The translations under genes were made by a program, and so were the position numbers. The notes under the pieces are model-generated. The model searched no databases. It had not been told where the DNA came from and saw only the letters and a program-made list of their open reading frames with translations. From NCBI RefSeq assembly GCF_003671495.1, contig NZ_RCHN01000046.1, positions 186,001 through 250,000 on the forward strand: a DNA stretch of 64,000 nt, written 5' to 3'. This DNA comes from Ketobacter sp. Lineage in GTDB: Bacteria > Pseudomonadota > Gammaproteobacteria > Pseudomonadales > Ketobacteraceae. Below are positions 16,992 to 24,793 of the stretch, one piece after another (position 1 is the first letter of the stretch; each line of letters starts with the position of its first letter).

Positions 16992-17465
16992 ATGCATTGC
17001 CCATTCTGTAACGCCGATGACACCAAGGTTATTGATTCCCGCCTCGTTGCAGAGGGCAATCAGGTGCGCCGCCGCCGGGAATGCCTGGCCTGTAATGAGC
17101 GTTTTACCACCTACGAAAGCGCCGAGCTGTTGATGCCGAAAGTGGTGAAATCCGACGGTACCCGTGAGCCGTTTGACGAAAATAAGCTCAGGAGCGGCAT
17201 CCAGCGGGCCCTGGAGAAGCGTCCGGTGGCGGTGGAGCAGGTGGAGGCCGCGGTCACCAAGATCTGCCACAAGCTGCGGGCCACTGGGGAGCGGGAGCTG
17301 CCGTCACGGGTGATCGGGGAGGAGGTCATGGAGGCCCTTCGGGAGCTGGACCAGGTGGCCTATGTGCGTTTTGCCTCCGTCTACCGGGACTTCCAGGACA
17401 TCAGCCAGTTCTCGGATGAGATCGCCCGCCTGCAGAAAAACGGCAAAATCAACAGCGTTAAATAG
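16992..17465 (+). CDS. nrdR: Transcriptional repressor NrdR
   Basis: ATP/dATP-sensing repressor of ribonucleotide reductase genes. The 157-residue protein begins with a zinc ribbon (C3, C6, C31, C34: MHCPFC...RRECLACNERF) followed by an ATP-cone domain (about 49-139) starting VVKSDGTREPFDENKL. Length and sequence are standard. It heads the nrdR-rib-nusB-thiL-pgpA block, the classic proteobacterial order. Confidence 0.97.
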   Translation: MHCPFCNADDTKVIDSRLVAEGNQVRRRRECLACNERFTTYESAELLMPKVVKSDGTREPFDENKLRSGIQRALEKRPVAVEQVEAAVTKICHKLRATGERELPSRVIGEEVMEALRELDQVAYVRFASVYRDFQDISQFSDEIARLQKNGKINSVK

Positions 17466-17519
17466 TCCAGTTGCTGTGGTATACTCTGCGGCCGAATTTT
17501 CAGGTAGTGGCCCTATTCC

Positions 17520-18680
17520 ATGACCGCAGCGCTCTTTACCCGTACCGATCACCAGCATATGGCCGAGGCAATCCGGCTGGCGTGGCGTGGTCTGTATACC
17601 ACTCATCCGAATCCACGGGTGGGCTGCGTTGTGGTGAAGGACGGCCGAGTGGTGGGGCGGGGCTGGCATCAGGTCGCCGGTGAGGGCCATGCCGAAGTCA
17701 ACGCCCTGCGTGAGGCGGGCACTGCGGCCCGCGGCGCGAGCGCCTATGTGTCCCTGGAACCCTGCAGCCATCATGGCAAGACCCCACCCTGTGCCGAAGC
17801 TCTGATTCAGGCCGGTGTGGCCCGGGTCGTCAGTGCCATGCAAGATCCCAATCCCCAAGTGTCCGGCCGCGGCCATCAACGGCTGCAGGCGGCCGGCATT
17901 CAGACTGCCTGCGGTTTGCTGCAGGATCAGGCAGAACGCATCAATCCCGGATTCAACAAACGCATGCGCACCGGCCTGCCCTGGGTTTGGGTTAAATCCG
18001 CCATGAGTGTGGATGGTCGCACGGCCATGGCCAGTGGGGAAAGCCAGTGGATAACAGGAGCCGCCGCCCGTGCTGATGTGCAACGCCTGCGGGCTCGCTG
18101 TGAAGCCATTATCACCGGCGTGGACACCGTGATTGCCGACGACGCTGCGTTGACGGTGCGCCCGGAGCTGTGGCCCGAGGCCCTGGCCGGTGACGATAAC
18201 CTGGCGGGTTGGAGCTGGCCTGTGGGTTTTGCCCCCAAGCAGCCTCTGCGGGTGATCGTGGATTCCCACTTGCGTACTCCGGTTACGGCCAGCATTCTGG
18301 CCCAGCCCGGCCACACCCTGATTGCCTGCGCCCGGCCTGATTCTCAGAAAATACAGGCCCTTGAGGCCGCTGGAGCGGAGGTTATGACGCTGCCGGAGGC
18401 AGAGGGGCGGGTGGATCTGCAGGCGCTGTTGCAGGCACTGGCCCGGCGCGAAGTGAACGAAGTGCTGGTGGAGGCCGGCGCGGTGCTGGCAGGAGCCTTT
18501 GCCCGGCACCGGTTAGTGGATCAGTGGGTCTGTTATATGGCCCCCAAGCTCATGGGCAGCAGCGCCCGGCCGGTGCTGGATTTCAGCATTGAGTCCATGG
18601 GTGACGCCCGGGAACTACACTTAACGGACCTGCGCCAGATCGGCCAGGACATTCGTATGACCTATAGCTGGAGACCTTGA
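17520..18680 (+). CDS. ribD: Bifunctional riboflavin deaminase/reductase
   Basis: Carries out deamination and then reduction of the pyrimidine intermediate of riboflavin synthesis. The N-terminal deaminase has the zinc ligands H57 (HAE, E59 catalytic) and C82/C91 in PCSHHGKTPPC; the C-terminal reductase (about 155-386) contains VKSAMSVDGRTAM and VLVEAGAVLAGAF. 386 residues is normal. A TATACT -10-like hexamer at 17480-17485 lies 35 bp before the ATG. It is followed 1 bp later by ribE. Confidence 0.96.
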   Translation: MTAALFTRTDHQHMAEAIRLAWRGLYTTHPNPRVGCVVVKDGRVVGRGWHQVAGEGHAEVNALREAGTAARGASAYVSLEPCSHHGKTPPCAEALIQAGVARVVSAMQDPNPQVSGRGHQRLQAAGIQTACGLLQDQAERINPGFNKRMRTGLPWVWVKSAMSVDGRTAMASGESQWITGAAARADVQRLRARCEAIITGVDTVIADDAALTVRPELWPEALAGDDNLAGWSWPVGFAPKQPLRVIVDSHLRTPVTASILAQPGHTLIACARPDSQKIQALEAAGAEVMTLPEAEGRVDLQALLQALARREVNEVLVEAGAVLAGAFARHRLVDQWVCYMAPKLMGSSARPVLDFSIESMGDARELHLTDLRQIGQDIRMTYSWRP

Positions 18681-18681
18681 C

Positions 18682-19344
18682 ATGTTTACGGGGATCATTG
18701 AAGCGGTGGGCCGGATTGCCAACATGGAAGCCAAGGGCGGAGATATGCGCCTGCGCATCCAGACCGGCAAGTTGGACCTGGGTGATGTGAAACTGGGGGA
18801 CAGCATTGCCGTCAACGGTGTGTGCCTGACGGTGATCGATCTGCCCGGGGACGGGTTCTGGGCCGACGTGTCCCTGGAGACCCTGAACCATACCAGCTTC
18901 AGCCAGTTGAAGACCGGTTCCCCGGCAAACCTGGAGAAAGCGCTGACTCCCACCACCCGTTTGGGCGGGCATCTGGTGTCCGGTCATGTGGACGGTCTGG
19001 GTGAGATTGTGTCCCGTGCCGAAGACGCCCGCTCCATTCATTTCAAGGTGAAAGCACCGGACGAGCTGGCCAAGTACATCGCCCACAAAGGCTCCATCTG
19101 TGTGGATGGGATCAGCCTGACGGTGAATGCGGTCAGTGGTGTCATATTCGATTTGAACATCGTGCCCCATACTGTGCAGGAAACCACGGTTGGGCAATGG
19201 CAGCCCGGCGTGAAAGTGAACCTGGAAGTGGACGTGATTGCCCGCTATCTGGAACGCATGCTGCTGGGCGACAAAGCGGCGGACCCCAAAGCCGGTGGTG
19301 ACATCACCATGAGCTTTCTGGCGGAAAACGGTTTTTTAAAGTAA
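18682..19344 (+). CDS. ribE: Riboflavin synthase alpha chain
   Basis: Dismutates two 6,7-dimethyl-8-ribityllumazine to riboflavin. The 220-residue protein shows the internal duplication of the family: MFTGIIEAVGRI...GDSIAVNGVCLTV in the first lumazine-binding repeat and VDGLGEIV...GSICVDGISLTVNAV in the second. The C-terminal trimerisation helix (VIARYLERML) is present. The gene starts one base after ribD. Sometimes named ribC in other species. Confidence 0.96.
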   Translation: MFTGIIEAVGRIANMEAKGGDMRLRIQTGKLDLGDVKLGDSIAVNGVCLTVIDLPGDGFWADVSLETLNHTSFSQLKTGSPANLEKALTPTTRLGGHLVSGHVDGLGEIVSRAEDARSIHFKVKAPDELAKYIAHKGSICVDGISLTVNAVSGVIFDLNIVPHTVQETTVGQWQPGVKVNLEVDVIARYLERMLLGDKAADPKAGGDITMSFLAENGFLK

Positions 19345-19354
19345 GGCTTGATAT

Positions 19355-20485
19355 ATGCAATTGAACACAGTTGAAGAGCTGATTGAAGACATTCGTCACG
19401 GCAAGATGGTGATCCTGATGGATGACGAAGACCGTGAAAATGAAGGTGATCTGGTGATGGCCTCCACCATGGTGCGGCCGGAAGACATCAACTTCATGAT
19501 CAAACATGCCCGCGGCCTGGTGTGCCTCACCATGACCCGCGACCGGTGCCAGCAGTTGAACCTGCCGTTGATGGTGTCCGGCGCCAACGGCTCCCAGTTC
19601 GGCACCAACTTCACCCTGTCCATCGAGGCGGCAGAAGGGGTTTCCACCGGCATCTCCGCAGCCGACCGCGCCCGCACCGTGCAGGCGGCGGTGGCACGGG
19701 ATGCGAAACCCTCCGACATCGTGCAGCCGGGCCATGTGTTCCCCATCATGGCGCAGCCCGGTGGTGTGTTGCGGCGTGCCGGGCACACGGAAGCCGGTTG
19801 CGATCTGGCACGTCTGGCAGGGTTGGAGCCGTCTTCTGTGATTGTGGAAATCATCAACGAAGATGGCACCATGGCCCGGCGTCCGGACCTGGAAAAGTTC
19901 GCCCAGGAACACGGCCTGAAAATCGGTACCATCGCAGACCTGATTCACTACCGCACCGTCAACGAGCGTACGGTGGAACAGGTGCGACGGGAATCCCTGC
20001 CCACGCAATACGGCGATTTTGACCTGGTGTTGTTCAGGGACCTGATCGATGGCCAGAAGCATGTGGCGCTGGTGAAAGGGGATGTGAGCAAAGTGGATGC
20101 GCCCTTTGTGCGGGTGCACGTGGCCGACCCGCTGCGGGATCTGATGATGGCCGTAAAGGAAAAGTCCAGTGGCTGGAACCTGTCCAAATCCCTCAGCTTT
20201 TTGGGTGCGCATTCTGAACCGGGTGTGGTGCTGCTGTTGGGGGATTCCTTTGAAAGCCACAACATCGAAGACCTGGTGGACGGTTTCTTCTCCGGTCGCA
20301 GCCCGGCCCGCCCCACCACCGGCGATGGCACCGGCATTTATCGCACCATCGGTACCGGTTCGCAGATTCTGCGGGATCTTGGGCTGAGCAAAATGCGCCT
20401 GTTGAGCTCGCCCATGCGGTTCAACGCCCTGTCCGGGTTTGATCTGGAAATTGTGGAGTACGTCGAAAGCGACGTAACCCAGTAA
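19355..20485 (+). CDS. ribBX: 3,4-dihydroxy-2-butanone-4-phosphate synthase with degenerate GTP cyclohydrolase II domain (RibBX)
   Basis: The N-terminal half (about 1-205) is a complete RibB: LMDDEDRENEGDLVMAS, the acidic loop, HARGLVCLTM, and HTEAGCDLARLAG, making the four-carbon unit of riboflavin from ribulose 5-phosphate. The C-terminal half (about 210-376) aligns with GTP cyclohydrolase II but lacks the zinc-binding Cys cluster: where RibA has an ECLTGD...RCDCG segment this protein has VRVHVADPLRDLMMAVKEK with no cysteine. That is the RibBX arrangement known in Proteobacteria, in which the cyclohydrolase activity is absent. A separate ribA is therefore expected elsewhere. Confidence 0.92.
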   Translation: MQLNTVEELIEDIRHGKMVILMDDEDRENEGDLVMASTMVRPEDINFMIKHARGLVCLTMTRDRCQQLNLPLMVSGANGSQFGTNFTLSIEAAEGVSTGISAADRARTVQAAVARDAKPSDIVQPGHVFPIMAQPGGVLRRAGHTEAGCDLARLAGLEPSSVIVEIINEDGTMARRPDLEKFAQEHGLKIGTIADLIHYRTVNERTVEQVRRESLPTQYGDFDLVLFRDLIDGQKHVALVKGDVSKVDAPFVRVHVADPLRDLMMAVKEKSSGWNLSKSLSFLGAHSEPGVVLLLGDSFESHNIEDLVDGFFSGRSPARPTTGDGTGIYRTIGTGSQILRDLGLSKMRLLSSPMRFNALSGFDLEIVEYVESDVTQ

Positions 20486-20526
20486 CGTGTTTTTAATTAC
20501 GAAATTGATTGGGAAAAGGTAACAAC

Positions 20527-20997
20527 ATGACAAACGTAACCGTAGTGGAAGGTGATTTTCGCGCAACCGATGCCAAGTTCTCCATCGTGGTGGCCCGCTT
20601 CAACAGTTTTGTGGTGGAAAGCCTGTTAACCGGCGCCATCGATGCCCTGGTGCGTCACGGCGTGGCAGAAAAGAACATCGAAGTGATCCGTGTGCCCGGC
20701 GCGTTCGAGCTGCCTTTGGCGGTGAAGCAGGTGGCCCATAAGCGCAAGCCCGATGCCATCGTGGCCCTGGGTGCGGTGATCCGCGGTGGTACGCCGCATT
20801 TTGATTACGTGGCCGGTGAATGCACCAAGGGTGTGGCCAGTGTGATGCTGGACACCGATGTGCCCATCTCCTTCGGGGTATTGACCACCGACACCATTGA
20901 GCAGGCCATCGAGCGTTCCGGTACCAAGGCCGGCAACAAGGGTGCCGAGGCGGCCATTGGCGCCCTGGAAATGGTCAGCCTGCTTCGCAATCTTTAA
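20527..20997 (+). CDS. ribH: 6,7-dimethyl-8-ribityllumazine synthase
   Basis: Condenses the RibD and RibB products to lumazine; forms icosahedral or pentameric assemblies. 156 residues with the family motifs FSIVVARFNSFVVESLLTGA, VPGAFELPLAVKQ, ALGAVIRGGTPHFDYVAGE and FGVLTTDTIEQAIERSG. Start at 20527 is chosen because AAGG lies 7 nt ahead; an in-frame ATG 18 bp earlier has no site. Confidence 0.97.
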   Translation: MTNVTVVEGDFRATDAKFSIVVARFNSFVVESLLTGAIDALVRHGVAEKNIEVIRVPGAFELPLAVKQVAHKRKPDAIVALGAVIRGGTPHFDYVAGECTKGVASVMLDTDVPISFGVLTTDTIEQAIERSGTKAGNKGAEAAIGALEMVSLLRNL

Positions 20998-21016
20998 CTG
21001 AGGTCTGTGGCAGTCG

Positions 21017-21481
21017 ATGAACACCGCTTCGCAAAAACCTTCTCCGTCCGCGCGTCGCAAGGCGCGCCGGTTCACCGTGCAGGCTCTGTATCAGTGGCAG
21101 ATGACCGGCACCAACCTGGGGGAAATTGAAACCCAGTTCCGCGTGGACAATGACATGCGCAAAACCGATGTGGCTTACTTCCACGAGTTGCTGCATGAGA
21201 TTCCCAAATGCATCAACGAACTGGATGGCCATTTCAAACCCTATCTGGATCGTGAGATCAAGGACCTGGACCGGGTGGAGTTGGCCATACTGCGCATCGG
21301 CACCTACGAACTCAGTAAGCGGGTGGACGTGCCGTACAAAGTGGCCATCAACGAAGGCATTGAGCTGGCCAAATACTTTGGTGCCACTGAGAGCCACAAA
21401 TACGTAAACGGCATTCTGGATAAAGTGGCGCAAAAGCTGCGTGTGCTGGAATTGAAAGCCAACGACAAACCCGCCGACTAA
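21017..21481 (+). CDS. nusB: Transcription antitermination protein NusB
   Basis: Binds boxA RNA with NusE (S10) in rRNA antitermination. 154 residues, all-helical, with the N-terminal RRKARRFTVQALYQWQMTG and the C-terminal YKVAINEGIELAKYFGATESHKYVNGILDKVAQ typical of NusB. Located between ribH and thiL as in E. coli and pseudomonads. Confidence 0.97.
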   Translation: MNTASQKPSPSARRKARRFTVQALYQWQMTGTNLGEIETQFRVDNDMRKTDVAYFHELLHEIPKCINELDGHFKPYLDREIKDLDRVELAILRIGTYELSKRVDVPYKVAINEGIELAKYFGATESHKYVNGILDKVAQKLRVLELKANDKPAD

Positions 21482-21486
21482 GCAGT

Positions 21487-22449
21487 ATGAACGAGTTTGC
21501 CCTCATTGACGCCTACTTCAAACGCCTCAGCGACCACGCCGGGGCGTTGTTGTCTGCGTCCCATCCTGAGCTGATGCCGGCCCTGGGGATTGGTGATGAT
21601 TGTGCGCTGCTCAATGTACCTGCCGGCATGCAGCTGGCGGTGTCCTCCGATACGCTGGTGGCGGGCGTGCACTTTCCGGCGTCCGCCAGTGCCTATGATA
21701 TCGGTTACAAATCCCTGGCGGTGAACCTGAGTGATCTGGCGGCCATGGGGGCGCAACCGGCCTGGTTTTCCCTGTGTCTCACCTTGCCGGACGGCGACGG
21801 GCAATGGATCGAATCCTTCTGCGATGGCATGGCCGCTGTCATGGAGCCGAGCCCCATTGTGTTGGTGGGCGGTGATACCACGCGGGGCCCGCTGAGCATC
21901 AGCATTCAGGTGATGGGGCTGGTGCCGCAGGGCAAAGCCATGACTCGCAGCGGTGCCCAGGTGGGGGATACGGTGTATGTGTCCGGCTGTGTGGGTGAGG
22001 CGGGGTTGGGATTGCGCCTGGCGCAGAACGAGCAGGATGAGCTGTGGTCACAGCCTCTGGATCATCCGCATTTGTTGTCACGCCTGCATCGCCCCGAGCC
22101 GCGGGTTGTGTTGGGTTGGGCTATTAAAACCGTTGCCCATGCTTGCATCGATGTGTCCGATGGTTTACTGGCGGATTTGCATCACCTGGTGCAGGCCAGC
22201 GGGGTTGGCGCGCAACTGGATTTGAATGCCATTCCCAGCGCGCAAGGAATGGATCTCATGGCGGCCGTGGGGGCGGGGGACGATTATGAACTGTGTTTCA
22301 CCGCGGCGCCCGCTGATCATGATCAAGTGATTGCCATGGGCCATGTGTTGGCGTTACCCATTACCGCCATTGGCACCATCACCGAAACAACCGGCATTGT
22401 CGACTTGCAGGGTCAGCCCGTGGTGGCAGCCGGTTATCAGCATTTTTGA
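21487..22449 (+). CDS. thiL: Thiamine-monophosphate kinase
   Basis: ATP-dependent phosphorylation of thiamine monophosphate to thiamine pyrophosphate. The 320-residue protein has the PurM/ThiL N-terminal GIGDDCALL metal-binding motif, SSDTLVAGVHFP, YKSLAVNLSDLAAMGA and, in the C-terminal half, CIDVSDGLLADLHHL and GDDYELCFT. It begins 5 bp after nusB and probably forms one transcript with it and pgpA. Confidence 0.95.
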   Translation: MNEFALIDAYFKRLSDHAGALLSASHPELMPALGIGDDCALLNVPAGMQLAVSSDTLVAGVHFPASASAYDIGYKSLAVNLSDLAAMGAQPAWFSLCLTLPDGDGQWIESFCDGMAAVMEPSPIVLVGGDTTRGPLSISIQVMGLVPQGKAMTRSGAQVGDTVYVSGCVGEAGLGLRLAQNEQDELWSQPLDHPHLLSRLHRPEPRVVLGWAIKTVAHACIDVSDGLLADLHHLVQASGVGAQLDLNAIPSAQGMDLMAAVGAGDDYELCFTAAPADHDQVIAMGHVLALPITAIGTITETTGIVDLQGQPVVAAGYQHF

Positions 22450-22466
22450 TTATTGATAAACGATTT

Positions 22467-22967
22467 ATGAATTCTGTTCCCCGCACGGCGTTTTCCAATC
22501 CCATTCATTTTCTGGCCATCGGCCTGGGCAGCGGTGCTGCGCCCAAAGCGCCGGGCACCTTCGGCACACTGGCGGCCGTGGTGCTGTATGTGCCGCTGGC
22601 GTTGCTCAGTGTGGAGTGGTATGGCGGGGTGGTGGTGCTGGCCGCGCTGGTGGGCATTTATTTGTGTGATAAAACCTCGAAGGACTGGGGAGTGCATGAT
22701 CACGGTGCCATCGTTTGGGATGAGTTTGTCGGCTACTGGATTACCATGTTCATGATCCCCGTCACCTGGTACTGGGCGCTGTTGGGGTTTGCACTGTTCC
22801 GTCTGTTCGATATCTGGAAACCCTGGCCGGTGCGCTACTTTGATCAGCACGTGCACGGTGGCTTGGGCATTATGCTGGATGACATCGTCGCCGGGGTCAT
22901 GGCCTGGATGGTGTTGTTCTGCGTCGTACGTTACCTTCCTCACTACCTTCCACACTATCCTCTGTAA
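22467..22967 (+). CDS. pgpA: Phosphatidylglycerophosphatase A
   Basis: Membrane phosphatase producing phosphatidylglycerol. 166 residues from the ATG at 22467; signature segments are LGSGAAPKAPGTFGTL, KDWGVHDHGAIVWDEFVGYW, FRLFDIWKPWPVRYFDQHVHGGLGIMLDDIVAG. Four hydrophobic helices are visible. A TTG start at 22446 overlapping the thiL stop would add seven residues; neither start has a good Shine-Dalgarno, so the choice is uncertain. The C-terminus YLPHYLPHYPL is encoded by a 12-bp tandem repeat that probably arose after divergence from relatives. Confidence 0.93.
   Translation: MNSVPRTAFSNPIHFLAIGLGSGAAPKAPGTFGTLAAVVLYVPLALLSVEWYGGVVVLAALVGIYLCDKTSKDWGVHDHGAIVWDEFVGYWITMFMIPVTWYWALLGFALFRLFDIWKPWPVRYFDQHVHGGLGIMLDDIVAGVMAWMVLFCVVRYLPHYLPHYPL
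22932..22964 (+). repeat. 12-bp tandem repeat at the 3' end of pgpA
   Basis: TACCTTCCTCAC (22932-22943), TACCTTCCACAC (22944-22955) and a partial TATCCTCTG (22956-22964) directly before the stop codon. It encodes YLPH-YLPH-YPL. Confidence 0.75.
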
Positions 22968-23048
22968 AATCCGATTGGCCGTTTTCGCCATTGCCCCTGT
23001 CCGCAGGCTGTCTTATTTATTAAAACTCATTGCCAAGGGAGAAACAGA

Positions 23049-23744
23049 ATGAGTGTCATCAGCAGCCAACAACAAGACCGTGTACAGGTCATTCAATGGG
23101 ATGACGGCAAGGCCAATGCCGTGTCGCAGCCATTGCTGGACGAACTGCACGAGGCCTTGGATCAGGCGCAACAGGATAAAAAAGCCGTGGTGTTGGTGGG
23201 GCGGCCCGGCCGTTTTTCTGCCGGTTTTGATTTGAACGTCATGGGGCAGGGCGGCGATGCCATGGCCCGGCTGGTGGTGGGCGGTGCCAAGTTGGCCAGC
23301 CGACTGCTGGCATTCCCCATGCCGGTAGTGGTGGCCTGCAGTGGGCATGCACTGGCCATGGGCGGGCTGTTGTTGTTGTCGGCGGATCATCGTGTGGGTG
23401 TGTCCGGTGAGTTCAAGATTGGATTGAACGAGGTGGCCATCGGTTTGACCATGCCCTGGTTCGGTGTGGAACTGGCCCGGGGCAGACTGCATCCGGCCCA
23501 TTTCAATCGCGCCGTGAATAACGCCGAGATGTATACGCCGGACACGTCCGTTGCCGCAGGTTTTCTGGATCAGGTGGTGGCGGCAGAGCATCTGCTGAAC
23601 ACTGCAGTGGTCAAGGCGGAAGCCCTGATGCAGTTGAATATGGAGGCCCATCACGGCACCAAGCTGCGGGTGCGGGAAGACCTGTTGGGCGCGCTGCAAA
23701 CGGCCATCAGCAAAGACTTTGGAGCCGCCGCCCTGGAGTGGTAA
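23049..23744 (+). CDS. Crotonase/enoyl-CoA hydratase-isomerase family protein
   Basis: 231 residues of the crotonase fold. The oxyanion-hole segments FSAGFDLNVMG and ACSGHALAMGGLLLLSADHR are present. The segment that would carry the catalytic acids reads FKIGLNEVAIGLTMPWFGVELA, unlike a classical hydratase, so the reaction (isomerase, hydrolase or other acyl-CoA chemistry) is open. A strong ribosome binding site (AAGGGAGA) lies 6-13 nt ahead of the ATG. It is convergent with the MEST-like hydrolase, 20 bp apart. Confidence 0.85.
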   Translation: MSVISSQQQDRVQVIQWDDGKANAVSQPLLDELHEALDQAQQDKKAVVLVGRPGRFSAGFDLNVMGQGGDAMARLVVGGAKLASRLLAFPMPVVVACSGHALAMGGLLLLSADHRVGVSGEFKIGLNEVAIGLTMPWFGVELARGRLHPAHFNRAVNNAEMYTPDTSVAAGFLDQVVAAEHLLNTAVVKAEALMQLNMEAHHGTKLRVREDLLGALQTAISKDFGAAALEW

Positions 23745-23764
23745 ACGTCGGGCTGCGCATGGAG

Positions 23765-24661
23765 TCAGTCCAGCGCGGCCTGCAGGAATTGGCGATAGGC
23801 CTGGTTCACCTGGTCCGGTGCTTCCCATTGTGGGTAGTGACCAATGTTGGCCAGGGACAGGATCATTAATGGTGGTCCCACCACCTCTTTGTAGCGGGCC
23901 ACCATGTGCGCGCCGGATATTGGGTCCACTGCGCCATTGATCAGGCCAATGGGAATGCGGCTGTCGGCCAGGGCTTGTACCCAGCGGGCCCGGTGCTGAC
24001 GTCGTTGCTTCATATAGTCGATCAGTTTGTGCAGGGTGCGGCGACCGTTGTTGAAATTGATCAGTTCCCAATAGCCCTCAATCAACTCAGCGTCCGGTTG
24101 CGTCTCCGGTCCAAAAATCCGCTTCATGGTGTTGTGGATCGATTGCTTGCCCATGTGTCGCGTAAGGAAGGGTCCCAGCGGTCCGGCCAACCATTTCTGG
24201 ATCAGGCGCGCGCGGTGGGTTTCCGGAAACAATCCCCCATTCAACAGGCAGACCGATAACCACTGGGGGTGTTCCCGTTCATTCTGCCGGGCCAGTAATT
24301 CCTGGGCCACCGTATCGCCGTAGTCGTGGGACAGCACATGAAACTGTGTCAACCCCAGTTGCTGCACCAGCGCTTCCACAATATCCGCCTGTTCCTGAAT
24401 TCGATAGTGATAGGGGTAGGGCTTGTCGGAAAATCCGAAGCCGAGGAAATCCAGGGCAATCAGGCGGAAATCCTCGGTCAGCAATGGCCATAGCCGCTCC
24501 CAGTCCCAGCTTGAAGTGGGGTAGCCGTGCAGCAACAGGATGCAGGGTTTATCCGGAGTGGGGTGCTTGCCGACATCGGCAGAGTCCAGTACGAAGAGGG
24601 AGTGCCCGTTCAGGCGCAGGCTTTTGCCCATGGATTTCCACTGCCGGGGCGAGTGATTCAT
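23765..24661 (-). CDS. Alpha/beta hydrolase closely resembling MEST/PEG1
   Basis: 298-residue alpha/beta hydrolase. Oxyanion motif HGYPTSSWDW (H45), nucleophile elbow LSHDYGDTVAQELL with Asp113 rather than Ser, and a C-terminal catalytic His in IGHYPQWEAP. Asp nucleophile and HGxP are features of epoxide hydrolases and haloalkane dehalogenases. The elbow and the following NGGLFPETHRARLIQKWLAGPL and RRTLHKLIDYM.QRRQHRARWVQAL match, as I remember it, the vertebrate imprinted protein MEST (mesoderm-specific transcript) strikingly well. No signal peptide. AAGGA precedes the ATG. Substrate unknown. Confidence 0.88.
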   Translation of the reverse strand: MNHSPRQWKSMGKSLRLNGHSLFVLDSADVGKHPTPDKPCILLLHGYPTSSWDWERLWPLLTEDFRLIALDFLGFGFSDKPYPYHYRIQEQADIVEALVQQLGLTQFHVLSHDYGDTVAQELLARQNEREHPQWLSVCLLNGGLFPETHRARLIQKWLAGPLGPFLTRHMGKQSIHNTMKRIFGPETQPDAELIEGYWELINFNNGRRTLHKLIDYMKQRRQHRARWVQALADSRIPIGLINGAVDPISGAHMVARYKEVVGPPLMILSLANIGHYPQWEAPDQVNQAYRQFLQAALD

Positions 24662-24793
24662 AGCGAATCCTTGCGTGTTGTTTGGATGCAGTAAACAAGT
24701 GCAGTAAACATGGGGAGTGGTCGGATTGTCAAATACGGGCGCCGGACTCTCGCTGCGCTTGTTGGCTGGCGACAGTCCGGCACCGGTGATGGG

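Noticed and set aside
17466..17519. FMN riboswitch before ribD
   Set aside because: Only 54 bp separate nrdR and ribD and no RFN-element motifs are seen there or before ribBX.
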